A DNA stretch of 64,000 nucleotides from an uncultured Dokdonia sp. (GTDB lineage: Bacteria > Bacteroidota > Bacteroidia > Flavobacteriales > Flavobacteriaceae), in the NCBI RefSeq assembly GCF_947492815.1, contig NZ_CANLOB010000021.1, positions 34,135-98,134 of the forward strand. Reading direction: 5' to 3'. The translations under genes were made by a program, and so were the position numbers. Shown here one piece after another: positions 17,201-25,005 of this stretch (positions within the stretch are counted from its first letter, which is position 1; each line of letters starts with the position of its first letter). The notes beneath the pieces were generated by a model. The model worked only from the letters and a program-made list of their open reading frames with translations, ran no database searches and had not been told where the DNA came from.

Positions 17201-18063
17201 GTTGGAATTCCTGGAGGTTGACTCATGGGTTGTACTCGTAAGCCTTCATTACCTCCTGCTGTCACATAATAATAAGATCTATCTGAATACGGATTTATAT
17301 TCGTATTTAATTCTTCATGAAATGTTCGAGCACTTTCTCCAAAAAACAGAATATGATCATTTCCAGTAAATGATCCATCTTCACCTCCTACTACTTGTAT
17401 CGGAATTTCTCTTAAATCAAATACCTCATCACCATTATCGCTATTACGGAGTGGCAAAGGAGAACCTCCTAATCCATAGACTTTAATTGTTTGAGGATCG
17501 ATACCATCTAAAGACATCCCCATACTTTGAAGAAAGTTTCGAGTCACTTGATGCACGCCCGTTTCCTCTACATAAAATTTATAATAATCGCCACTCGCTA
17601 ATATTGAATTTGTAATAGGTATGGACGATCTTGAATTATACGCTTTCGCGAAAGCGTATACAACTCTAGCACTTTTGATACGTTTATACTGTCCGTTTTG
17701 AACTACAAAAGGTGTTACATTTAAAAGTGCATGATATTTTTCTCTGGCTTTTCCTGTTTGTATCGTATAAGAAACATCTGATGAAAGTATGTCCTTATTT
17801 AATTTAGACAATTGAGAAGCCGGCAAAGATTCATATACAATATCTTCCAGACGTATACTTGTTTCTAATATAGGCTGGTTCACTTCCCATTGGGTCATAT
17901 ATTGCCAAGAACCATTCTCATTTTGAGAAAGTTGAGAAGAGCTATTTAATGGCGCATTTGCATCTGTTAGCATGCTTTCCCAATCTAACGACAATCGCTT
18001 TTCTTGAGAAAAACCAAGTGAGCAAATAAAAAATAAAAGTATAGCGTAGCGTATTTTCATCAT
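14212..18063 (-). CDS. porU: Type IX secretion sortase PorU
   Basis: PorU is the surface C25-family (gingipain-like) peptidase that removes the C-terminal sorting domain of type IX cargo and transfers cargo to the surface anchor. The trimmed protein has about 1,283 residues: a signal peptide at the new start (KIRYAILLFFICSLGFSQ), beta-rich N-terminal modules, and the peptidase domain with the catalytic His in VVTYLGHGGEE and Cys in VTVTCEFTKFDN. It ends with a CTD-like region (LNYPNPFVNYTEFWF, GKGVYVYKITV). The track start 40 codons upstream adds non-signal sequence, so the ATG at 18063 or 18060 is preferred. A palindrome copy is read as VYAFAKAYN near residue 165. Confidence 0.93.
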   Translation of the reverse strand: MMKIRYAILLFFICSLGFSQEKRLSLDWESMLTDANAPLNSSSQLSQNENGSWQYMTQWEVNQPILETSIRLEDIVYESLPASQLSKLNKDILSSDVSYTIQTGKAREKYHALLNVTPFVVQNGQYKRIKSARVVYAFAKAYNSRSSIPITNSILASGDYYKFYVEETGVHQVTRNFLQSMGMSLDGIDPQTIKVYGLGGSPLPLRNSDNGDEVFDLREIPIQVVGGEDGSFTGNDHILFFGESARTFHEELNTNINPYSDRSYYYVTAGGNEGLRVQPMSQPPGIPTTTFTTFEDYQFHEEDLENIVLVGRRWFGEQFNIENEQTFDFNFPNIVSSQTANLKVRLAAASESQTSFEIAVNGSSVGTAILLPVNNISLATGRDFEVDIPISSPEVTITITYNNGGNPSSLGYLDFISLDVPRQLQGTGEQINFKKNEAATLSGLGEYVFTNASEYTQIWDVTDQTSITTTINEGGQGEISFKSPLGTLRHFVAVTPSDYFTPFRESNNTRVANQNLKGTIFQDDSGNFQDVDYIMITGDLLRPQAERLAAHNRTFRGLNVKVVTLNEIYEEFGSGSQDIGAIRNLVKYVYDNASSDANRLKYVCLFGDASVDYKDRLFGNNNIVPTFQTQQSFSLAQSIMSDDFFGFMDPNEGFVENSGGGNTNPSGANDRLDIAVGRILADTPSLATTLVDKIINYDSRESYGRWRNNLVMIADDADEPSTGHFGLQVNLDALSDEIENQRPSTNVIKIYSDAFQQQSSAGGDRYPQVNETISNALELGSLVVTYLGHGGEELLASEAIITQNEVDALANDERLPLLVTVTCEFTKFDNPLRPTGGEGFIWSADGGAVAMVATTREIFVSVGLEFNDEIAEEIFGFNDTELVSVAEHVRLAKNEVENSQRRVIFFLGDPAMRLAFPRPDVRLTAVNDIPVTQELPTLRALDRVKINGVVTSELGQVISNYTGTLAVTLYDKDVQRQTLGNDGTIVNGELGILDFKTLGAVLYRGQASVVNGQFEFEFIMPRDTAIPLGEGRLNFYSERLGVLEDQAGVNRDIIIGGLNEDAPPDNLGPRIRLFMNDESFVNGGITDDSPIILAKLEDENGINTAGGIGHDIIAIIDGDETNPLIMNDFYETEVDDFTRGTATRRLRDLEEGLHTLTFIAWDVYNNSSRAELQFVVVGDGELQLENVLNYPNPFVNYTEFWFNHNRPFEPLDVQVQIFTVSGKVVKTINQTVVNEGFLSRDIVWDGLDDFGQAIGKGVYVYKITVNSALTNKRVEKFEKLVIL
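17637..17660. repeat. 24-bp palindrome copy inside porU
   Basis: The core is extended on both sides by TATA, giving a perfect 24-base palindrome. In the porU frame it reads YAFAKAY. Confidence 0.95.
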
Positions 18064-18279
18064 ATATCGTAACGATAAATGCCAATCAATAGTATCAAAA
18101 AAGGTGATAATTTGATTATTTTTTTTTTGTTTACAATAATAAAGAATAAATACCGACGTTACTAATGAGTTGACTAAAACCACTAAAATTAAATTTGATG
18201 AGCGCTTTTAATAAATTAATATTGTCATTTTCCTGTTAATTGTTATATTGCGATCCCAAATCTACTTAAGCAAAAACCG

Positions 18280-19941
18280 ATGAAATTAAATCTTGCTCTA
18301 AAAACCTTTGCTGTGGCCGCTGTTGCCCTAACAGTTGCTAGTTGTAGCAAATCCAACAATTATAAAGACAGTTCTCGAGGAACTGGATGGAAAATCGACG
18401 GAAAAAATGGCGGTTTCAAAGCCAATACAGATTATACTGAACAAGCTACTGGCCCTGGGTTAGTATTTGTTGAGGGTGGAACTTTTACTATGGGTAAAGT
18501 TCAAGATGACGTAATGCATGATTGGAATAACTCTCCAAATCAGCAACACGTTCAATCATTTTACATGGATGAAACTGAAGTAACTAATGTAATGTACCTA
18601 GAGTACTTAGATTGGATTAAAAAAGTTTTCCCACCAACAGACGATAATTACCGTAACATTTATTTAGGTGCTTTACCTGACACATTAGTATGGAGAAATC
18701 GTTTAGGATTTAATGAAACGATGACAGAAAACTATTTACGTCATCCAGCCTTTGCAGATTATCCTGTAGTAGGTGTAAGCTGGCTTCAAGCTGTAGAATT
18801 TTCTGATTGGAGATCAAATCGTGTAAACGAATTAATCCTTGAAGAACAAGGGTTTACTGCTCGTGGCGCAAGAAATGATGTAGAAGCTACTTCTACTTTT
18901 GATACAGAGACCTACTTAAACTCTCCTACTTTAACTTATGGAGGAAGCGATAGTCTTGCAAGAGGAGGAAGAGCGAGTGAGTCAAGAATGAAAAGAAATG
19001 ATAGTACCAATATCTTTGTACAACGTAAAGATGGTATTCTATTACCAAAATACAGACTACCAACAGAAGCTGAGTGGGAATATGCTGCTTTAGGACTTTC
19101 TGAATTAAGAAGTTATAATGTATACCGAGGACGTAAAAAATATCCTTGGAATGGATCTTACACAAGATCTTCTTCTCGTCGTACACGTGGAGATCATTTA
19201 GCTAACTTTAAGCAAGCCGATGGAGATTATGGAGGAATTGCTGGTTGGTCTGATGACAATGCAGATATTACTGCTGAAGTTCAAACATATGAGCCAAATG
19301 ACTTTGGATTATATGACATGGCAGGAAATGTTTCTGAGTGGGTAGCCGATGTATATCGTCCAATAGTAGATGATGAGTTTAATGACTTTAACTACTACAG
19401 AGGAAACGTTTATACTAAAAATGCTATAGACGAAGAAGGAAAAGTAAAAGTTGTAACAGTAGATTCTATCGTATATGACACATTAGCTAACGGAAAAGTT
19501 GTAGCTAGAGATCTACCAGGAGAAATACTTCAAGTACCAGTAGATGAAGATGAAACTTATTTACGTACACAATTCTCTCAAAGTGACAACCGTAACTTTA
19601 GAGATGGTGACAGAAGATCTACACGTTACTTCGAATCTTTTGATGATGATGAAGATCCTAGCGAAAGCGAAGGGAAAGTAATGTATGATGCTCCAAGACA
19701 TAGAGTAACTAACGACAGTACTGGATTGCAACGTGAGTTTGATGAATCAAATAGCAGAACAACCCTTATTAATGATGAAGTTAGAGTATACAAAGGAGGA
19801 TCTTGGAGAGATAGAGCATATTGGTTAGATCCTGCACAACGTCGTTTCTTACCACAAGGAATGGCTACAGATGATATCGGATTTAGATGTGCTATGTCAC
19901 GTGTAGGTTCAAAATCTAAAGGTGGAAAAAGAGCTAGATAA
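18280..19941 (+). CDS. gldJ: Gliding motility lipoprotein GldJ
   Basis: GldJ is an essential lipoprotein of the gliding motility and type IX secretion machinery. The 553 residues begin with a lipoprotein signal (FAVAAVALTVASCSK) and contain a formylglycine-generating-enzyme-like fold, seen in FVEGGTFTMGKVQDD, MDETEVTNVMYLEYLDW, YRLPTEAEWEYAALG, NDFGLYDMAGNVSEW and YKGGSWRDRAYW. A basic C-terminal tail (SKSKGGKRAR) is typical of the family. It is transcribed divergently from porU across a 216-base intergenic region, so the two may be co-regulated. A terminator follows. Confidence 0.95.
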   Translation: MKLNLALKTFAVAAVALTVASCSKSNNYKDSSRGTGWKIDGKNGGFKANTDYTEQATGPGLVFVEGGTFTMGKVQDDVMHDWNNSPNQQHVQSFYMDETEVTNVMYLEYLDWIKKVFPPTDDNYRNIYLGALPDTLVWRNRLGFNETMTENYLRHPAFADYPVVGVSWLQAVEFSDWRSNRVNELILEEQGFTARGARNDVEATSTFDTETYLNSPTLTYGGSDSLARGGRASESRMKRNDSTNIFVQRKDGILLPKYRLPTEAEWEYAALGLSELRSYNVYRGRKKYPWNGSYTRSSSRRTRGDHLANFKQADGDYGGIAGWSDDNADITAEVQTYEPNDFGLYDMAGNVSEWVADVYRPIVDDEFNDFNYYRGNVYTKNAIDEEGKVKVVTVDSIVYDTLANGKVVARDLPGEILQVPVDEDETYLRTQFSQSDNRNFRDGDRRSTRYFESFDDDEDPSESEGKVMYDAPRHRVTNDSTGLQREFDESNSRTTLINDEVRVYKGGSWRDRAYWLDPAQRRFLPQGMATDDIGFRCAMSRVGSKSKGGKRAR

Positions 19942-19962
19942 TTTTTAGCAATAAACATATTT

Positions 19963-19989
19963 AAAAAAGCCCTCTTGTAGGGCTTTTTT
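19963..19989 (+). terminator. gldJ terminator
   Basis: AAAAAAGCCCT, a 5-base loop and AGGGCTTTTTT form a perfect stem with a T-run, 22 bases past the gldJ stop. Confidence 0.92.
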
Positions 19990-20002
19990 AATACCATAAA
20001 TT

Positions 20003-21283
20003 ATGAATATAGAACAACTACATCAACTTTTTTTAGAAAGTACTGGTATCTGTACCGATACTCGAAAATTAAAAAAAGGGCAATTATATTTTGCACTAAA
20101 AGGAGCCAACTTTAATGGAAATCTATTTGCAAAAAAAGCTTTAGAACAAGGAGCCACCTATGCTGTCATTGATGAAGCACAAGAAGATCTTAACGCCACT
20201 ATTTTAGTGGAAGATGTTTTAAAAACACTACAGGAGCTATCTACTTATCATAGAAAGTATTTAAACATTCCTATCGTAGCACTTACCGGGAGTAATGGAA
20301 AAACTACGACTAAAGAACTTATAAACGCTGTATTATCTCAAAAATATAATACCACTGCTACGCTAGGCAACCTCAACAATCACATAGGGGTTCCACTTAC
20401 ATTATTATCGATGTCTAAAGAAACGGAAATTGGCATTGTAGAAATGGGTGCAAATCATCAAGGTGAGATCGCCATGTTAAGTGAAATTGCACAACCAAAT
20501 TTTGGGTATATCACAAATTTTGGAAAAGCACATTTAGAAGGATTTGGTGGTGTAGAAGGAGTTATCAAAGGAAAAAGTGAATTGTATAAATACATTCATA
20601 AAACCAATGGTATTGCATTTGTAAATAAAGAAGATCCTTTACAGATAAAACAATCTACCGGTTTAACTATCAAAACATTTGGACCAAACATTGCAGATTA
20701 CACTATTGCATTTAAAGAAGCATCTCCATATGTTCATTTAGAAACTAACGGTCTCACGATACAAACACAATTAACAGGTGCTTATAATGCCCTGAATATT
20801 GCCGCAGCCATTGCCATAGGCTCTTATTTTTCAATACCTATGGAAGCTATCAAAAAAGGAGTAGAAAATTACATTCCTGCTAATAATAGATCTCAAATCA
20901 TAAAAAAGGAAAATAACAACACTATTATTTTAGATGCTTACAACGCAAATCCAACAAGTATGGAGGCGGCATTACTTAACTTAAGTAAACAATCATCAAA
21001 ACACAAAATCGCTTTTTTAGGAGATATGTTTGAAGTTGGCAAAACCACACTTCAAGAGCATCAATATATTCTTGATTATGCAGATTCGCTCCATATTGAT
21101 CAAGTATATGCCGTTGGGCCCACTTTCGGGATTTCGATTCCTAAAAATAACAAATACCATGTGTTCCTGACATATAACGCTTTCGCGAAAGCGTATAAAA
21201 GCAACAGTACCGTAGACACAACCATACTCATTAAAGGATCACGCGGCATGGCTATGGAACGTGTCTTAGAGTTAATTTCATAA
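20003..21283 (+). CDS. murF: UDP-N-acetylmuramoyl-tripeptide--D-alanyl-D-alanine ligase
   Basis: MurF adds D-Ala-D-Ala to the UDP-MurNAc tripeptide, the last cytoplasmic step of peptidoglycan precursor synthesis. The 426-residue protein has the N-terminal MurF domain (STGICTDTRKLKKGQLYFAL), the ATP-binding GSNGKTTTKELI, EMGANHQGEI and the C-terminal domain signature ILDAYNANPTSMEAAL. A palindrome copy is read as YNAFAKAYKS in the C-terminal domain. It stands alone between the gldJ terminator and a tRNA gene, away from a dcw cluster. Confidence 0.95.
   Translation: MNIEQLHQLFLESTGICTDTRKLKKGQLYFALKGANFNGNLFAKKALEQGATYAVIDEAQEDLNATILVEDVLKTLQELSTYHRKYLNIPIVALTGSNGKTTTKELINAVLSQKYNTTATLGNLNNHIGVPLTLLSMSKETEIGIVEMGANHQGEIAMLSEIAQPNFGYITNFGKAHLEGFGGVEGVIKGKSELYKYIHKTNGIAFVNKEDPLQIKQSTGLTIKTFGPNIADYTIAFKEASPYVHLETNGLTIQTQLTGAYNALNIAAAIAIGSYFSIPMEAIKKGVENYIPANNRSQIIKKENNNTIILDAYNANPTSMEAALLNLSKQSSKHKIAFLGDMFEVGKTTLQEHQYILDYADSLHIDQVYAVGPTFGISIPKNNKYHVFLTYNAFAKAYKSNSTVDTTILIKGSRGMAMERVLELIS
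21177..21194. repeat. Palindrome copy inside murF
   Basis: ACGCTTTCGCGAAAGCGT, 18 bases, read as AFAKA in the murF frame. Confidence 0.95.
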
Positions 21284-21288
21284 ATATG

Positions 21289-21363
21289 TGGGTCATACTG
21301 GATTCGAACCAGTGACTTCTACCCTGTCAAGGTAACACTCTAAACCAACTGAGTTAATGACCC
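21289..21363 (-). tRNA. tRNA-Val (anticodon GAC)
   Basis: On the minus strand the sequence folds as a full cloverleaf: acceptor GGGTCAT/ATGACCC, D-arm ACTC/GAGT, anticodon arm TTACC-TTGACAG-GGTAG with anticodon GAC, and T-arm ACTGG-TTCGAAT-CCAGT. The discriminator base is A and the CCA end is not encoded. There is one G-T pair in the anticodon stem. Confidence 0.95.
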
Positions 21364-21436
21364 TTTTTGTAAAAATAAATAAAAGAAAAGGTTTTAATAC
21401 CAAATGAACTTTAAAAATCTATTTAACTAAAGACAC

Positions 21437-22471
21437 TCACAGTGTATAATGCGTTTCACTTTGATTTCTGATCGTAGTTGCTGCTTGTTCAGCTGTAATA
21501 TCACGCTGTGGATTTGCAAATAACTCATAGCCTACCATAAATTTCTTAACAGTAGCAGACCGTAACAATGGCGGGTAAAATGACATATGCATATGCCATT
21601 CCGGGTGTTCTAATCCGTCTGTAGGCGCTTGATGTATTCCAGAAGAATATGGAAATGATGTTTGAAAAATATTATCATATTTAATAGTAAGCTTCTTAAT
21701 AGCTTCTGCAAAACTCCATCGTTCTTCTTTTGTCAACCCTGTAACGGCAGCAACTTTTCGTTTTGGAAGGATCATCGTTTCATAAGGCCACACTGCCCAA
21801 TAAGGAACCAATACGATTATATGCTCGTTTTGAAAAAGAATACGCTCTTTAGCTTCTAGTTCTTGAGAAATATAATCTCCCAAAAGAGATTTTCCATTTT
21901 CTTCCCAATAAGCTAACTGCCTATCTGTTTTTTTGACGACTTCTTCAGGAATTGTACTCTGTGACCAAATTTGCCCATGCGGATGCGGATTACTACACCC
22001 CATAATAGCGCCTTTATTTTCAAATATTTGCACATAATTAATCGCTGGATTTGCGCCTAGGCTTCTATATTCATCTTGCCATAGAGCGACCACTTTATCT
22101 ATATCAAGAACAGTCATCAACGGAAGTGTCAAAGAATGATTTTCTGAAAAGCAAACTACCTTGCATATACCTTGTTCTCCTTTGGCAAGTAACAAACCGT
22201 CTTGAGTTTGCGCAGTCGTAGTTTCAGAGAGTAAGGCTGCAAAATCATTGGTAAATACATAAGGCGCCTTATAATCTGGATTAACAGCACCTCCTGCTCT
22301 TTCGTTACCTGGACATAAATAACAATGCTCATCATATGTGATGGTCTCTAAGGAAGATGGCGCTTCATTCTTTCCTTGCCAAGGTCGTTTAGTTCTATGA
22401 GGAGACACCAAAATCCATTCTCCAGTTAATATATTAAATCTTCTATGTGGATACTCTTGCAAAGATGTCAT
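21437..22471 (-). CDS. galT: UDP-glucose--hexose-1-phosphate uridylyltransferase
   Basis: GalT exchanges UMP between UDP-glucose and galactose-1-phosphate in the Leloir pathway. The 344 residues carry the N-terminal HRRFNILTGEWILVSPHRT, zinc-site CYLCPGNERAGG and the catalytic-histidine motif NPHPHGQIWSQS. Later SSGIHQAPTDG and WHMHMSFYPPLLRS are also family-typical. It starts one base after the galK stop, so galK-galT are co-transcribed and coupled. They lie next to the regulator and transport genes of the proposed galactosyl-glycerol locus. Confidence 0.95.
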   Translation of the reverse strand: MTSLQEYPHRRFNILTGEWILVSPHRTKRPWQGKNEAPSSLETITYDEHCYLCPGNERAGGAVNPDYKAPYVFTNDFAALLSETTTAQTQDGLLLAKGEQGICKVVCFSENHSLTLPLMTVLDIDKVVALWQDEYRSLGANPAINYVQIFENKGAIMGCSNPHPHGQIWSQSTIPEEVVKKTDRQLAYWEENGKSLLGDYISQELEAKERILFQNEHIIVLVPYWAVWPYETMILPKRKVAAVTGLTKEERWSFAEAIKKLTIKYDNIFQTSFPYSSGIHQAPTDGLEHPEWHMHMSFYPPLLRSATVKKFMVGYELFANPQRDITAEQAATTIRNQSETHYTL

Positions 22472-22472
22472 A

Positions 22473-23621
22473 CTATGAATAAATTGATGTTCCTTGACTA
22501 GGAACTGTTACAAATGAAGTTAAGTCTATATCAAACTCTTTTTTATATGCTATTGATGCATCTGTAATAAATTTTTCTACCGCATTTTTATGAATTAAAT
22601 TAATCGTACAACCACCAAAGCCCCCTCCCATCATTCGGGCGCCAAGTACCTGATCATATCCTTTTGAAAAATCTACCAAAAAATCTAATTCAGGGCAACT
22701 GACTTCATATTGATGTTGCAATCCAAAATGAGAGGCATACATCAAATTTCCAAATTGCTTCAAATTTCCTTCTTTTAAATAATCAACAGCTTCTAAAACT
22801 CGCTGATTTTCTTGTAGAACGTATGTTGCTCTTTGAAAATGAACGTCAGATAATTGACTTTCATAGTCTTTTAATTGTAAAAGCGTGATATCCCGTAATG
22901 AAGTGATATTAGCATTATCCTTCTGCATCATGCTCACAACCTCCTCACATTCTTCCCTACGTGTATTATACTCACTAGAAGCTAGATTATGAGACACATT
23001 TGTATTTAAAAGTAGTACAACATAAGGATCAAAATCTACATCTATATACGTATGCTGGTTCGTTAAGCAATCTAAAAGCAAGACAGTACTTTCTTTACTT
23101 TTCATCACAGCATACTGATCCATGATACCGCATTTAGTCCCTACAAAATTATGCTCAGCTCTTTGTGACAACTGCACCATTTGCAACGTAGATACGTTTA
23201 ATTCAAAAAGTGCATTTAATCCATAAGCTATACCACATTCTAAAGCTGCAGAAGAGCTAACACCACTCCCTAATGGAAGATCGCTATCTATAAGACAGTC
23301 AAAGGCACCTATACCATTAGTTATTTTTTGTATTTCTGCGACAACACCTACGATAAAATTTTCCCAAGTAGCTTCTCTAATCTCTACCTTATCTATATCG
23401 AAAGTAAAAAGCGCTTGATATGTAGTGCTCAATACAGTACATTGCGTAGCAGAGGATGCCTTTTGAAAAGAAAGTGTAATTTTCTTATCAATAGCCGTTG
23501 GAAGTACAAAACCATTATTATAATCTGTATGTTCTCCAATAAAGTTGATCCTGCCGGGTGATATGACTTTTAATTGACTCTTAAAAGAATTCAGAAAAGA
23601 TGTAATCTGTGTACTCATCAT
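22473..23621 (-). CDS. galK: Galactokinase
   Basis: GalK phosphorylates galactose at C1 with ATP, the entry step of the Leloir pathway. The GHMP-kinase motifs are present: the galactokinase signature PGRINFIGEHTDYNNGFVL near residue 22, the phosphate-binding LPLGSGVSSSAALECG and the C-terminal MMGGGFGGCTINL. The 382-residue length is normal. The start is M1 or M2. It is divergent from the GntR-type regulator gene, with a 173-base shared control region, and is the first gene of galK-galT. Confidence 0.95.
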   Translation of the reverse strand: MMSTQITSFLNSFKSQLKVISPGRINFIGEHTDYNNGFVLPTAIDKKITLSFQKASSATQCTVLSTTYQALFTFDIDKVEIREATWENFIVGVVAEIQKITNGIGAFDCLIDSDLPLGSGVSSSAALECGIAYGLNALFELNVSTLQMVQLSQRAEHNFVGTKCGIMDQYAVMKSKESTVLLLDCLTNQHTYIDVDFDPYVVLLLNTNVSHNLASSEYNTRREECEEVVSMMQKDNANITSLRDITLLQLKDYESQLSDVHFQRATYVLQENQRVLEAVDYLKEGNLKQFGNLMYASHFGLQHQYEVSCPELDFLVDFSKGYDQVLGARMMGGGFGGCTINLIHKNAVEKFITDASIAYKKEFDIDLTSFVTVPSQGTSIYS

Positions 23622-23689
23622 AATAATAAATCTATGCTACTCTGGTCTACTCGCAAAAATAACAAACCTGTCATTAAAATCTAATAAAC

Positions 23690-23711
23690 TTGAAACATTA
23701 TTAATTTTCAA
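23690..23711. promoter_or_regulatory. Candidate operator between galK and the regulator gene
   Basis: TTGAAA and TTTCAA are perfect 6-base inverted arms around a 10-base spacer in the divergent control region. The wider region also has AAACTT and AAGTTT as distant arms. It could be a site for the adjacent GntR-type regulator; this is an inference from symmetry and position. Confidence 0.35.
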
Positions 23712-23794
23712 TATAATCCAACATAGAATTTGAAGTTTATTTTGAGTTATATTTATTAAAACAATACTTTAGCAAACAAACTTATACCTTTTTT

Positions 23795-24811
23795 ATGTCT
23801 TCGTTGTTCGAAAAAATATACGATTTACAGCACATACCTTCTATTTCTAAGCATGAACAAATTGTTCATGGGATTATGAATGCTATAGATGCTGGAGTAC
23901 TCACTGTAGGAGACAAACTTCCCTCTATCAATGTAATGGTAGCCGAAATAGGGTACGCGCGTAAAACAATCGTTAAGGCATATACAGAGTTAAAAGAACG
24001 AGGACTTGTAGAATCTAAGAATTTGAAAGGCTATTTTATCATAAGTCAAGAAACAAACACCACTTTAAAAGTAGCCCTCATCTTATTTGCTTTTCATAGT
24101 TTTCAGGAAGATTTTTACAACACTTTTAGAAAGGAATTAGGTAAAAGATTTCAAATTGATATCTTTTTTCATCACAACAACCTTAGTCTTTTTAAAACAA
24201 TCATGGATAATATAAGTAGAAAATATGGGGCTTATGTTATTGCACCTATACAAGACCCTGAAGTAATTCCTCTTATGGAAGCAATTTCTCCAGATCGTCT
24301 TTTAATTGTAGACAGGTATTTAAAATTACCCCCTACATATTCCTATATTACACAAGAATTTGAAGAAATCACATATAACAAACTTGTTGAACTCGCACCT
24401 CGTCTTCAAGAATATGATAAGATGATCTTATTCTTTAAAGCTAATACAGACTTACCAAAAGGCATTCTAAAAGCATTTCAACGTTTTATCACTGATTACA
24501 ATATAAAAGGAGAAGTATTTCCTGACTATAGAGCCAAACTACTCAAAAAGAGAACTGCTTTTTTTACAATTGCTGATTCAAGCTTATGGCAAATTCTAAA
24601 AGATGCTAGAAAACTGGAATATCGTATTGGGCAAGATATTGGTATACTAGCACATGACGATAATATTGTAAAAGAAATTGCCTTTGGAGGGATCTCTACG
24701 ATCTCAACAGATTTTACATTGATGGCAAAAAAGGCCGCTACTTATGTAAAAGAAGGAAACCCCATTCAAGAAACCATTCCTACCTATCTAAGACAAAGAA
24801 ATTCTTTGTAA
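23795..24811 (+). CDS. GntR-type transcriptional regulator with sugar-binding-like sensor domain
   Basis: A 338-residue DNA-binding regulator. Residues 15-80 form a GntR winged helix (IVHGIMNAIDAGVLTVGDKL, ARKTIVKAYTELKERGLVES). Residues ~90-330 resemble a LacI-type periplasmic-binding-protein fold (LKVALILFAFHSFQEDFYNT, GAYVIAPIQDPEVIPLMEAI, GQDIGILAHDDNIVKEI). Combined GntR-LacI regulators are common in Bacteroidetes sugar loci. It is divergent from galK-galT and upstream of susC, so it probably senses a sugar ligand, perhaps galactose or a galactoside, and controls both directions. Confidence 0.85.
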   Translation: MSSLFEKIYDLQHIPSISKHEQIVHGIMNAIDAGVLTVGDKLPSINVMVAEIGYARKTIVKAYTELKERGLVESKNLKGYFIISQETNTTLKVALILFAFHSFQEDFYNTFRKELGKRFQIDIFFHHNNLSLFKTIMDNISRKYGAYVIAPIQDPEVIPLMEAISPDRLLIVDRYLKLPPTYSYITQEFEEITYNKLVELAPRLQEYDKMILFFKANTDLPKGILKAFQRFITDYNIKGEVFPDYRAKLLKKRTAFFTIADSSLWQILKDARKLEYRIGQDIGILAHDDNIVKEIAFGGISTISTDFTLMAKKAATYVKEGNPIQETIPTYLRQRNSL

Positions 24812-24946
24812 AAACAAGGTATTTCCACACATTATCTTTTCTTTTTTCCTACAAAAGACAATTATTATATCCATATTTAAACATGGTTAATATTGTCATA
24901 TTATCATTTTTTTAATACTTAATTATAAAAAATAGAAAAAATACTG

Positions 24947-24954
24947 TATTTTTG
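24947..24954 (+). promoter_or_regulatory. Bacteroidetes-type -7 element upstream of susC
   Basis: TATTTTTG matches the Bacteroidetes TAnnTTTG element exactly, 51 bases upstream of the susC frame. A clear TTG -33 box at the usual distance is not present, so an activator may be needed. Confidence 0.45.
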
Positions 24955-25005
24955 AAAAGTAGCATAGTGTATCATAGCATTAAATATGTTACAAATTAAC
25001 CAAGC

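Noticed and set aside
21289-21363. tRNA gene as attachment site for an inserted element in the galactose locus
   Set aside because: No direct repeat of the tRNA 3' end was noticed downstream and no integrase gene is in the window.
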